A program made the position numbers and the translations under genes. This document shows positions 53,541-61,704 of a stretch of DNA of 64,000 bases, piece by piece (within the stretch, counting starts at the first letter, position 1; every line of letters starts with the position of its first letter). The notes beneath the pieces were generated by a model. That model was not told where the DNA came from and made no database searches. It worked only from the letters and a program-made list of their open reading frames with translations. This stretch comes from Burkholderiaceae bacterium. Lineage in GTDB: Bacteria; Pseudomonadota; Gammaproteobacteria; Burkholderiales; Burkholderiaceae_C. The stretch lies in NCBI GenBank assembly GCA_019745555.1, contig JAIESX010000006.1:152201-216200 (forward strand), written 5' to 3'.

Positions 53541-54257
53541 ATGAGCGCCACCTTGATGCTTCTGCCCGGTCTCAATTGCGATGCCGCTGTCTGGGCGCCG
53601 CAGGTCTCTGCGCTCCAGGGTCAGGCCCGTTGCGTCGTTCCGGCCTGGGGCCTGCGCGACTCGCTCACCGCCATGGCCCAGCAGGTGTTGGACGAAGCGC
53701 CTACCGAACGTTTCTCTGTGGCCGGCCATTCCATGGGTGGCCGTGTGGCGCTGGAAGTCACGCGCCTGGCACCGCGGCGTGTGGAGCGTCTGGCCCTGCT
53801 GAGCACGGGCACGCATCCGCTGGCCGCGGGCGAGGCCGGTGAAAAGGAAAGAACCGGGCGCATGGCCTTGCTCAAGATCGCGCAGCAGCAGGGCATGCGC
53901 GCCATGGCCCAGGAATGGGCCCGCGGCATGGTGCACCCGGACCGCATCGGCGGCCCCGTCTTCGACGAGGTGCTGGCCATGCTCGACCGCGGCAGCGCCG
54001 CCCAGTACGCCGCGCAGATCAACGCCCTGTTGAACCGGCCCGATGCCGGGCCACTGCTGCCGGGCATCAGCTGCCCTACGCTGGTTCTGACCGGTCGGCA
54101 GGACAGCTGGAGCGGCCCGGTCCAGCACGAGGCCATGGCCGCCGCCATTCCTGGCGCACAGCTGGTCATCGTGGAAGACAGCGGCCACATGTGCACCCTG
54201 GAGCAGCCGCAGGCGGTGAGTGCGGCGCTGGCGGACTGGTTGCAGCGGCCGGTCTGA
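53541..54257 (+). CDS. Alpha/beta hydrolase
   Basis: A 238-residue alpha/beta-hydrolase-fold enzyme. N-terminal MLLPGLNCDAAVW carries the oxyanion-hole region, S64 in VAGHSMGGRVAL is the nucleophile, LTGRQDSW supplies the Asp and IVEDSGHMCTLEQP the His. Sequence style is that of small carboxylesterases or lactonases. It is co-transcribed with the aldo/keto reductase, and its role in aromatic catabolism is only a possibility. It ends 7 bp from the convergent channel gene. Confidence 0.88.
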   Translation: MSATLMLLPGLNCDAAVWAPQVSALQGQARCVVPAWGLRDSLTAMAQQVLDEAPTERFSVAGHSMGGRVALEVTRLAPRRVERLALLSTGTHPLAAGEAGEKERTGRMALLKIAQQQGMRAMAQEWARGMVHPDRIGGPVFDEVLAMLDRGSAAQYAAQINALLNRPDAGPLLPGISCPTLVLTGRQDSWSGPVQHEAMAAAIPGAQLVIVEDSGHMCTLEQPQAVSAALADWLQRPV

Positions 54258-54264
54258 AGACTGC

Positions 54265-55356
54265 TCAGCTGGCGGCTGCGGTAGGCAGGGCCGGCGAGCC
54301 CTGCAGCTGCACGGTGCGTGCGGGCAGGGCGAAGCGGATGCCGCGCGCATGCAGTTCGCGCACGAGCTGCAGGTTGATGGCCTGCTGCACGTCCATATAG
54401 GTCGCGAACCCCGGGTCCAGCACGTAGTAGACCGCTTCGAAATCCAGCGAGTGCACGCCGAAGCCCTTGAAGTGCGCGCGGTCGAAGCGCACACCGGCTT
54501 GGGCCTCGATGGCAGCACGGATCACGTCGGGCAGGGCCTCGAGCGCATCGGCCGGTGTGTCATAGGTCACGCCGATGGTGAAGAGGGCGCGGCGTTCGCT
54601 CATGCGGCCGTAGTTGCGGATGCGGCTCTTGAGCAGGTCGTTGTTGGCCAGCACGATCTGCTCGCCGCTGAGGCTGCGGATGCGCGTGGTCTTCAGGCCC
54701 ACGTGCTCGACCGTCCCCATGAGGTCGTCGACGATGATGAAGTCGTTGAGCACGAAAGGCTTGTCCAGGGCGATGGACAGCGAGGCGAAGAGATCACCCA
54801 GGATGTTCTGCGCCGCCAGCGCCACGGCCACGCCGCCGATGCCTAGGCTGGCCACGAGCGCGGTGACGTTGAGCCCCATGTTGTCGAGGATCAGCAGGAT
54901 CACCAGGCTCCACAGGCCCAGGCGGCCGATGAAGGTGAGCATGGAGCGCGTCATGGCGCGCGAACCTTCGGACTCGCCCTGGACAAAGCGCATGCGCAGC
55001 CAGAAGTCCAGCGCGCGGCTGGCCCAGAAGCCGGCCTGCAGCAGCAGCAGGCCGATGAAGAGGCGGTCGGTCAGCCGTTCGGCGGCGGCCGGGAGATCGA
55101 GGAACTGCACCGCCACATAGACGCCGATGGCGGCTGAGAGCAGGATGCGCGTGCCTGCGATCACCTCGGCCAGCAGCTGCAGCACCAGGTGCTTGCTGCC
55201 GTTGGCGCGGGCCAGGCGGCGCAGCACGAGGCGGCGCAGCAGCTCGAACAGCGTCATGCAGACCGTGAGGGCCAGCAGCGCGTAGAGCCAGTCTTCGGGG
55301 GCGTTGTTGTTGAGGATCTGTCGCAGCAGTTTCATGCGGTCCGTGTTCTCCTGCAT
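54265..55356 (-). CDS. MscS-family mechanosensitive channel of the NAGGN operon
   Basis: A 363-residue channel with five hydrophobic segments before the MscS core: LGIGGVAVALAAQNILGDLFASLSIALDKPFVLNDFIIVDDLMGTVEHVGLKTTRI is the pore helix and beta domain, followed by the cytoplasmic alpha/beta domain. It is the last gene of the osmolyte operon, and its ATG overlaps the peptidase stop by one base (TGATG). An internal ATG at 55335 is an alternative start. An osmolyte-release function fits the neighbours. Confidence 0.9.
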   Translation of the reverse strand: MQENTDRMKLLRQILNNNAPEDWLYALLALTVCMTLFELLRRLVLRRLARANGSKHLVLQLLAEVIAGTRILLSAAIGVYVAVQFLDLPAAAERLTDRLFIGLLLLQAGFWASRALDFWLRMRFVQGESEGSRAMTRSMLTFIGRLGLWSLVILLILDNMGLNVTALVASLGIGGVAVALAAQNILGDLFASLSIALDKPFVLNDFIIVDDLMGTVEHVGLKTTRIRSLSGEQIVLANNDLLKSRIRNYGRMSERRALFTIGVTYDTPADALEALPDVIRAAIEAQAGVRFDRAHFKGFGVHSLDFEAVYYVLDPGFATYMDVQQAINLQLVRELHARGIRFALPARTVQLQGSPALPTAAAS

Positions 55357-56501
55357 CAGGCCGGCGTATCTGGCAGCTTCTCCTGCCAGTCGGGGATCTG
55401 CACCTCGGCCGGCGGGAAGTCGGCCAGCGGACCCAGCTGCTTGCGGTCGCGCAAAAAGAGCGGCGGGCTGGTCATGTAGGCGATCAGCAGGCGAGAGAGC
55501 GCGTCCAGCGAGTCGATGTGCACACGCTCGTGGCCGTGCGATGCGTCCAGGCCGAAGCAGACCAGGGCGGTGCGGATGTCGTTGCCGGCCTCCAGCGCGG
55601 CGGCGGCGTCGCTACGGTAGTAGCGGAACACGTCACGCGAGTGCTCGATGCCCTCGCTGGCACAGAGTTCGAGCAGGCGTCGAGTGAGGTGCCAGTCGAA
55701 GGGGCCGCTGGAGTCCTGCATGGAGATGGTCACGCCCCGCTCGCAGGTGTACTGGCCCTCGGCCACGGTGCCGTTGTCGATGGAGATCAGCTCGGCCACG
55801 TCGCCGTGCAGCACGTGCGAGGCGCCCACGCCGATCTCCTCCGAGATCGTGAAGAGCGGGAAGCAGTCCACGGGCAGCTTCTGGTTCGATTCGACGATGG
55901 CCTTGAGCGCGGCCAGCACCGAAGCCACGCCGGCCTTGTCGTCGAGGTGGCGGCCGTTGATGAAGCCCTCGGGACCGAAGACCGGATTGGAGTGCACGGC
56001 GATGGTGTCGCCCACATGGATGCCGAGCGCGCGGGTGTCGGCCTCGCTGCTGGTGCGCGCATCGATGCGCAGCTCCAGGTTGTCCCAGCTCACGGGCTGG
56101 GTGTCGATTTCCTTGTTGAAGGTGTGGCCCGAGGCCTTGCAGGGCAGCAGCGTACCCTGGTGCAGCACGCCGTTGTCCGAATAGATGGTCACGCGCGCCC
56201 CCTCGGCGAAGCGCGAGGACCAGAAGCCGATGGGTACCACGCGCAGGCGCCCGTTGGGCTTGTAGCCCTTGACCATGGCACCCAGGGTGTCCAGGTGCGA
56301 GACCACGGCGCGCGCGGGGCTGCGCCGACTGCCCTGCAGGCGCGCGCGGATGGCACCGCGGCGCGTGAGCTCGTACTCGATGCCGAGTTCGTCGAGCTCG
56401 TGGCAGAGCAGGTGCACGACCGCGTCGGTCATGCCCGAGGGGCTGGGGGTGTTGAGCAGGCGGTTCAGTACGGCGTGCAGGTAGTCGAGGTCCGGAGTCA
56501 T
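55356..56501 (-). CDS. NAGGN-system M42-family peptidase
   Basis: A 381-residue metallopeptidase of the M42 co-catalytic type. Metal and catalytic motifs are VVSHLDTLG, GRHLDDKAGVASVLAAL, SEEIGVGASHVLHG and the late ASHGHERVHIDSL. Members found in NAGGN operons are thought to act on the osmolyte dipeptide or a precursor, but the activity is not established here. Its start overlaps the ngg stop by 4 bp, so translation is coupled. Confidence 0.9.
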   Translation of the reverse strand: MTPDLDYLHAVLNRLLNTPSPSGMTDAVVHLLCHELDELGIEYELTRRGAIRARLQGSRRSPARAVVSHLDTLGAMVKGYKPNGRLRVVPIGFWSSRFAEGARVTIYSDNGVLHQGTLLPCKASGHTFNKEIDTQPVSWDNLELRIDARTSSEADTRALGIHVGDTIAVHSNPVFGPEGFINGRHLDDKAGVASVLAALKAIVESNQKLPVDCFPLFTISEEIGVGASHVLHGDVAELISIDNGTVAEGQYTCERGVTISMQDSSGPFDWHLTRRLLELCASEGIEHSRDVFRYYRSDAAAALEAGNDIRTALVCFGLDASHGHERVHIDSLDALSRLLIAYMTSPPLFLRDRKQLGPLADFPPAEVQIPDWQEKLPDTPA

Positions 56502-58261
56502 GCGGTGGTGGCTAGCGAGGTGTCGCGCAGCTCGGCGCGGGTCTGGGGAAAGAGCATGTCGATGAAGCGCTCGGCGGTGGGCTGGGGCTCGTGGTTGGCC
56601 AGGCCCGGGCGCTCGTTGGCTTCGATGATCACGTACTCGGGCCGGTCGGGCGACTGGACGATGAAGTCGAAGCCCACCACGGGAATCTCCAGCACGCGCG
56701 AGGCTCGCTCGGCCGCCTCGCGCAGCACCGGGTGCAGCACGGGCGTCATGTCGTGGATGGTGCCACCGGTGTGGAGGTTGGCGGTCTTGCGCACCAGCAC
56801 CGTGGTGCCGGCCGCAGGCACGCTGTCCAGCATGTAGCCCTGGCCCTTGAGGCAGCGCTGCGTCTCGTCGTCCATGGGGATGCGGCTTTCGCCCGCGGTG
56901 GCCATCTGGCGCCGGCGGCTCTGCTTCTCGATCAGGGTGCGCAGGGTGCTGCTGCCGTCGCCCACGACGGTGGCGGGCCGGCGTGAGGCGGCGGCCACGA
57001 CCTGGTGATTGATCACCACAATGCGCAGGTCCGAACCGCCCACCATCTGCTCCACGATGACCTGCTCGCAGAAATGGCGTGCGGCCTCGATGGCCGCCTG
57101 CACCTCGTCGAGTTCCGTGAGGTCCACCTTGACGCCCTGGCCCTGCTCGCCGCGCACGGGCTTGACCACCACACGGCCATGCTGTTGCAGGAAGTCAGCC
57201 ACGGTCTGCGGGTCCTGCGCCTCGATCTGCGCGGGTACCGAGAGCCCGGCCGCGGCCAGCACGCGCAGGGTCAGGCGTTTGTCGTCGCAGCGGCTCATGG
57301 CCACGGCCGAGGTCAGCTCGGACAGCGACTCGCGACAGCTGATGCTGCGCCCGCCCAGGCTCAGGCGGAAGTAGCCGTACTCAGCGTCGAGCACATCGAC
57401 ACTGATGCCGCGGCGTCGCGCCTCGCGTACCAGGATGCCGGCGTAGACGTTGAGGTCGGAGGCCGGATCGGGGCCGAGGAACAGCGGCTCGTTGATCGGG
57501 TTCTTGTTCTTCACGCAGTACACGGGCACGCGCACGAAGCCCAGCTTCTCGTACAGGGCGATGGCCTGGGCGTTGTCGTGCAGCACCGAGAGGTCCAGGA
57601 AGGTGCGCCCGCGCTGGCGGAACATCTCGGCCAGCGTGCGGCTCAGGCACTCGCCGATGCCCGGGTGGCTGGCCTGCGGGTCCACGGCCAGGGCCCACAG
57701 GCTGGCGCCGCCGTCCGGGTCGTTGAAGGCGCGCACATGGTCCACACCGGTGACCACGCCCAGGATGGCGCGCGTCTCCAGATCTTCGGCCACGAGCAGG
57801 TCCACCTCGGGTTGCTGGCCCAGCGTGGTGAAGAAGGAGCGCGGTGGCGCCACCATCTTGCGCATGGTGTAGATGCGACGTACGGCCTCGGCGTCGCGCG
57901 GCTGGGCCAGGCGCACGCGCCAGGCGGCGGGCTCCGGGCACTCGACGGGCGCGCGCAGCGCCAGCCGGTAGGTGTAGGACGGGTCGATGAACAGGTCCTG
58001 CGGTGCCAGCGCCAGCACCACCTGCGGGTCGCGCAGGTAGAGGGCGATGTCGCGCCGGCCCGGCTGCTCCTTGCGGATGGTCTCGACCAGGGTGCGCGGC
58101 TCGCTGAAGGTCTGGCCGAAGATCAGTCGGCCCCAGCCGCAGTCGACCACGGTCTCATTGTCCACGGCTGCCAGGTCCGGATGACCGGCCGGGTCCGTCC
58201 AGTGGCGCAGGGACATCATGTCGTTGGGGTTCAGGGGATCGCGTTCCAGGGTGGCGAGCAT
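56498..58261 (-). CDS. ngg: N-acetylglutaminylglutamine synthetase (GNAT plus ATP-grasp fusion)
   Basis: A 587-residue bifunctional enzyme for the osmoprotectant N-acetylglutaminylglutamine amide. Residues about 100-280 are a GNAT acetyltransferase domain (VDPQASHPGIGECLSRTLAEMFRQRGRTFLDLSVLHDNAQAIALYEKLGF). From about 330 on lies an ATP-grasp domain (VVVKPVRGEQGQGVKVDL, EQMVGGSDLRIVVINHQVVAAASRRPATVVGDG, GFDFIVQSPDRPEYVIIEANERPGL). It sits 17 bp after asnO. Confidence 0.93.
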   Translation of the reverse strand: MLATLERDPLNPNDMMSLRHWTDPAGHPDLAAVDNETVVDCGWGRLIFGQTFSEPRTLVETIRKEQPGRRDIALYLRDPQVVLALAPQDLFIDPSYTYRLALRAPVECPEPAAWRVRLAQPRDAEAVRRIYTMRKMVAPPRSFFTTLGQQPEVDLLVAEDLETRAILGVVTGVDHVRAFNDPDGGASLWALAVDPQASHPGIGECLSRTLAEMFRQRGRTFLDLSVLHDNAQAIALYEKLGFVRVPVYCVKNKNPINEPLFLGPDPASDLNVYAGILVREARRRGISVDVLDAEYGYFRLSLGGRSISCRESLSELTSAVAMSRCDDKRLTLRVLAAAGLSVPAQIEAQDPQTVADFLQQHGRVVVKPVRGEQGQGVKVDLTELDEVQAAIEAARHFCEQVIVEQMVGGSDLRIVVINHQVVAAASRRPATVVGDGSSTLRTLIEKQSRRRQMATAGESRIPMDDETQRCLKGQGYMLDSVPAAGTTVLVRKTANLHTGGTIHDMTPVLHPVLREAAERASRVLEIPVVGFDFIVQSPDRPEYVIIEANERPGLANHEPQPTAERFIDMLFPQTRAELRDTSLATTA

Positions 58262-58278
58262 GATGGGTCTCCTCGGGA

Positions 58279-60057
58279 TCAGAGCCGGTGCGACTGCAGC
58301 CAGAGCTCGAGCAGGGCGATCTGCCAGAGCTTGGAGCCGCGCAGCGGCGTGATGTGCTGGTCCGGGGCGGCCAGCAGTTGCTTGACGTAATCGGGGCGGA
58401 ACAGACCGCGCTGCTGCGCGACCGGGCTGTGCAGCGCGTCCTGCACCCAGTCCAGCGTGGGACCGGAGAGGTACTTGAGCATGGGCACGGGGAAGTAGCC
58501 CTTGGGACGATCGATCACCTCGCGTGGCAGCATGCTGCGCGCCACGGCCTTGAGGATGCCCTTGCCGCCGTCGGAGAGCTTGTCCTGCGCGGGCAGGCGT
58601 GCGGCCAGCTCCACCAGCTCGTGGTCCAGGAAGGGCACGCGGGCCTCCAGGCCCCAGGCCATGGTCATGCTGTCCACGCGCTTGACCGGGTCGTCCACCA
58701 GCATCACCGTGGCGTCCAGGCGCAGGGCCTGCTCCAGCGGCGTATCGGCGCCGGGCTGGGCGAAGTGGCGAGCCACGAAGCTGCGGCTGGCACCGGGCGC
58801 CGCGTAGGCCTCGCTCACGGTGCGCAGGTACTCCTCGGGGTCGCGGTCGAAGAACACGCGTGCATAGTCGTCCACGGGCTGGTTGCTCTCGGCCAGCGGC
58901 GGGTACCAGTGGTAGCCGGCGAAGACCTCGTCCGCGCCCTGGCCGCTCTGCACCACCTTGACGTGCTGCGAGACCTCGCGCGAGAGCAGGTAGAAGCCGA
59001 TGTTGTCGTAGCTCACCATGGGCTCGGCCATGGCGTGGATGGTGTCGGGCAGGTGGGCCAGCATGGTCTGGCCGTCGATGCGGATCTGGTGGTGCTGGGT
59101 GGCAAACGTCCTGGCCACGAGGTCCGAGTACCGGAACTCGTCACCCTGCTCGCCGTTGGCGGCCTCGAAGCCGATCGAGAAGGTGTTGAGGTCTTTCTGC
59201 CCGGCGCGTGCCAGCAGCGCGACGATGAGGCTCGAATCCACGCCGCCCGAGAGCAGCACGCCCACCGGCACGTCGGCCACCATGCGGCGCGCCACGGCCT
59301 GCTCCAGCGCCACCTGCACCATGCGCTCGCGCTCCTTGTAGGGCAGCGCGGCCAGGGTCGGGTCGGTGGCGAAGGGCGGGTTCCAGTAACGCGTCTCCTG
59401 CATGCGGCCGTCGGCCTCGTAGACGCGCACGGTGGCCGGGGGCAGCTTGCGCACGCCGCGCAGCAGGGTGCGCGGCGGCGGCACCACGGCGTGCCACATC
59501 AGGTAGTGCTCGAGTGCCACCGGGTCGATGGCCGTGTCCACATCGCCCGCGGCCAGCAAGGCTGGCAGCGTGGAGGCAAAGCGCAGGCGCATGCCGTCGG
59601 CCGAAACGCTGAGGTACAGGGGCTTGATGCCGAAGCGGTCGCGCCCCAGCACCACGCGGCCGCTGTCGCGCTCGTGGATGGCGAAAGCGAACATGCCGTG
59701 GAAGCGCTGCACGCAGTCCGTCCCCCAGTGCTTGTAGGCGCGCAGCAGGACTTCGGTGTCGCCGTCGGAGAAGAAGCGGTGCCCCGCGGCTTCGAGCTCG
59801 ACGCGCAGTTCACGGTAGTTGTAGATGCAGCCGTTGAAGACCAGCGTGAGGCCCAGCTCGGGCGCCACCATGGGCTGCTGCGCACGTTCGCTCAGGTCGA
59901 TGATCTTGAGGCGGCGGTGGCCGAAAGCCACGCGTCCCTGCTGGAAGCTGCCGCCGGCATCGGGGCCCCGGGGCTGCAGCACTTGCGCCATGCGGCCGAC
60001 GGCCGTGGCGTCAGCCGCCTGATGGTCAAAGCGGATCTCTCCAGTGATTCCACACAA
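58279..60057 (-). CDS. asnO: N-acetylglutaminylglutamine amidotransferase (asparagine synthase-like)
   Basis: A 592-residue class II glutamine amidotransferase that amidates the dipeptide in NAGGN synthesis. Cys2 (MCGITGEIRF) is the glutaminase nucleophile. Further motifs are RGPDAGG and FNGCIYNYRELR in the N-domain, and the PP-loop LLSGGVDSSLIVALL with the synthetase domain after about 220. The start codon is TTG: only this start leaves Cys2 right after the initiator, and AGAGAGGAA lies 7 bases upstream. Distinction from AsnB rests on the ngg and M42 neighbours. Confidence 0.93.
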   Translation of the reverse strand: MCGITGEIRFDHQAADATAVGRMAQVLQPRGPDAGGSFQQGRVAFGHRRLKIIDLSERAQQPMVAPELGLTLVFNGCIYNYRELRVELEAAGHRFFSDGDTEVLLRAYKHWGTDCVQRFHGMFAFAIHERDSGRVVLGRDRFGIKPLYLSVSADGMRLRFASTLPALLAAGDVDTAIDPVALEHYLMWHAVVPPPRTLLRGVRKLPPATVRVYEADGRMQETRYWNPPFATDPTLAALPYKERERMVQVALEQAVARRMVADVPVGVLLSGGVDSSLIVALLARAGQKDLNTFSIGFEAANGEQGDEFRYSDLVARTFATQHHQIRIDGQTMLAHLPDTIHAMAEPMVSYDNIGFYLLSREVSQHVKVVQSGQGADEVFAGYHWYPPLAESNQPVDDYARVFFDRDPEEYLRTVSEAYAAPGASRSFVARHFAQPGADTPLEQALRLDATVMLVDDPVKRVDSMTMAWGLEARVPFLDHELVELAARLPAQDKLSDGGKGILKAVARSMLPREVIDRPKGYFPVPMLKYLSGPTLDWVQDALHSPVAQQRGLFRPDYVKQLLAAPDQHITPLRGSKLWQIALLELWLQSHRL

Positions 60058-60330
60058 TGTTCTGTTCCTCTCTGTGCTTGACGGGAAAGCGGCGTACCTT
60101 AACCCGCAGACCCTTTTCGCAGCAAACGGGTCAGGAATAGAGAATCATGTTAGGAGGCTCATGGAATATGCTTGTAATGCTATTTAATAGATAGCATCAT
60201 GTCACCCTATATGGTGCGATCAGGCGAATTTTCATGATGTGGTCCGCGAGTGCAGGAGCGCGCGCAGCAGCGAGAGTCCCCAGCTTCCGAGGGGTTTCGG
60301 CGTTGGAGAAGGGGAACGAAGCGTGGCGAT
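60058..60330. other. 273-bp AT-richer intergenic region upstream of asnO
   Basis: The largest gene-free stretch in the window. It should hold the promoter of the NAGGN operon (minus strand). It contains a 7+7 bp inverted repeat ATGCTAT/ATAGCAT with a 7-base AT spacer (60177-60197), in a clearly AT-richer patch at about 60130-60240. No convincing -35/-10 pair was assigned. The 3' end of the LysR gene closes it. Confidence 0.5.
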
Positions 60331-61245
60331 TCAGGCCGTGAGCACCGGGCCGACCACCGCGTCGAGCTGCGCACGCAGCCAGCGGTGTGCGGCGTCCTGC
60401 TGGTAGCGTGCGTGCCAGATCGCGTACATGGGCAGGGTGGGGCAGGCCAGTGGCGGCGCGCAGCTGGCCAGCCCCGTGAAGGTCTGGCGTGCCAGCAGGC
60501 CCGGTGCGGTCGCCAGCAGCGCCGTGCCGCGCAGGAAGGCGGGCAGCGCGCTGAAACTGGGCACCATCACGATGAAACGACGGTGTACGCCGCGGGCCTG
60601 CAGATGCTGGTCCAGGTCCAGGCTGCGGCGCGGCTCGTACACCACGGTCGCATGGTCCGCCGCAAGGTACTCAGCCTCGGTCTGCGGCGCCTCACGCACC
60701 GCCGGGTCGTAGAACACGCGGTACTGGTCCTCGAACAGACGCTTCTGCACGATGTCGGCGCCATCGGGCGGGCGCGGACTGAGGATGAGCTGGCACTCAT
60801 CATTGCGCAGCATCTCCAGGCGCGGGATGGCCGAGGGGATGATGCGCAGCGTCACACCCGGCGCCTGCGCGCGCAGGCGCGCCGCCAGTGCGGGCAGCAG
60901 CAGGTCACGCTGGAAGTCGTTGGCGGCGATGGTCAGCGTGGTTTTCCAGCGCGCGGGATCGAAGTCGCCGCTGTCGGCGAAGTGCTGCAGCTGGCGCAAG
61001 AGGCTGCGTGCCTCGGCGGCCAGGGCTTCGGCGCGGGCCGTGGGGGCGATGCCACGGCCGCTCTTGACAAACAGCGGGTCGCCGGTGATCGCGCGCAGCT
61101 TGTCGAGCAGATGGCTGACGGCGGACTGCGTCACGCCCAGGCGCTGGGCCGCACCGGTGACCGAGCCGCTGTCCACCACGGCCAGCAGCAGCTGCAGCAG
61201 GTGGCCGTCCAGATCCAAATGATCGAATTTGCTCATGGGTTCCAT
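60331..61245 (-). CDS. LysR-type regulator of the second dioxygenase pair
   Basis: A 304-residue LysR protein: LDLDGHLLQLLLAVVDSGSVTGAAQRLGVTQSAVSHLLDKLRAITGDPLFVKSGRGIAPT is the DNA-binding domain of the NodD/NahR-like branch. An effector domain follows (TLTIAANDFQRDLLLPALAARL). It is divergent from the ligA/ligB paralogues across about 84 bp and presumably controls them. Starts at 61245 (MEPMSKF) or 61236 (MSKF) are both possible. Confidence 0.88.
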   Translation of the reverse strand: MEPMSKFDHLDLDGHLLQLLLAVVDSGSVTGAAQRLGVTQSAVSHLLDKLRAITGDPLFVKSGRGIAPTARAEALAAEARSLLRQLQHFADSGDFDPARWKTTLTIAANDFQRDLLLPALAARLRAQAPGVTLRIIPSAIPRLEMLRNDECQLILSPRPPDGADIVQKRLFEDQYRVFYDPAVREAPQTEAEYLAADHATVVYEPRRSLDLDQHLQARGVHRRFIVMVPSFSALPAFLRGTALLATAPGLLARQTFTGLASCAPPLACPTLPMYAIWHARYQQDAAHRWLRAQLDAVVGPVLTA

Positions 61246-61328
61246 CTTGATGACCCTGTTTATCGCGGTCAATGCCTGCGGAATACTCCCGGCCATACCT
61301 TTTGATCCGCATCAAGCAGGAGACCGAT

Positions 61329-61685
61329 GTGAGCAAGCTGGCAGCAGAGCACCCCATTCCCGGCACCATCCTTTTCGACGGTGAGCAGGCCCGCAAGGGC
61401 TATGCACTGAACAAGATGTGTTTCTCCTTCAACTCGGCCGAGAACCGTGAAGCCTTCAAGGCCGATGAAGAAGGCTATATGAAACGCTACGGCCTCAACG
61501 AGGAACAGGCGCGCGCCATCCGCGAGCGCGACGTGCTGGGTCTGCTGGCCGCCGGTGGCAACGTCTACTACCTGGCCAAGTTCGCCGGCATCCTCAAGCT
61601 CGACGTGCAGGACCTGGGCGCGTTGCAGACCGGCATGAGCAAGGAAGAGTTCAAGGCCAAGCTGCGCGCAGCGGCCTTCCAGTAA
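61329..61685 (+). CDS. LigA-like extradiol dioxygenase alpha subunit, second copy
   Basis: A 118-residue paralogue of the protocatechuate 4,5-dioxygenase small subunit: IPGTILFDGEQARKGYALNKMCFSFNSAENREAFKADEEGYM and GGNVYYLAKFAG align with LigA. The conserved AGSMTGMT element is altered to ALQTGMSKEEF, and the tail is missing. GTG is the start, with AGGAG six bases upstream; the ATG two bases earlier is read into an immediate stop. It is coupled with the catalytic subunit gene 19 bp later. Confidence 0.87.
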   Translation: MSKLAAEHPIPGTILFDGEQARKGYALNKMCFSFNSAENREAFKADEEGYMKRYGLNEEQARAIRERDVLGLLAAGGNVYYLAKFAGILKLDVQDLGALQTGMSKEEFKAKLRAAAFQ

Positions 61686-61704
61686 ATCCCACAGGAACAT
61701 CACC

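Noticed and set aside
58279..60057. Plain asparagine synthetase AsnB
   Set aside because: The direct linkage to the GNAT/ATP-grasp synthetase and the M42 peptidase is the diagnostic NAGGN context, so the amidotransferase of that pathway is the better call.
60161..60187. Eight-codon mini-frame (MEYACNAI) preceded by TAGGAGG
   Set aside because: A leader peptide would need a gene downstream on the plus strand, but the next gene is on the minus strand and no attenuator-like hairpin follows.
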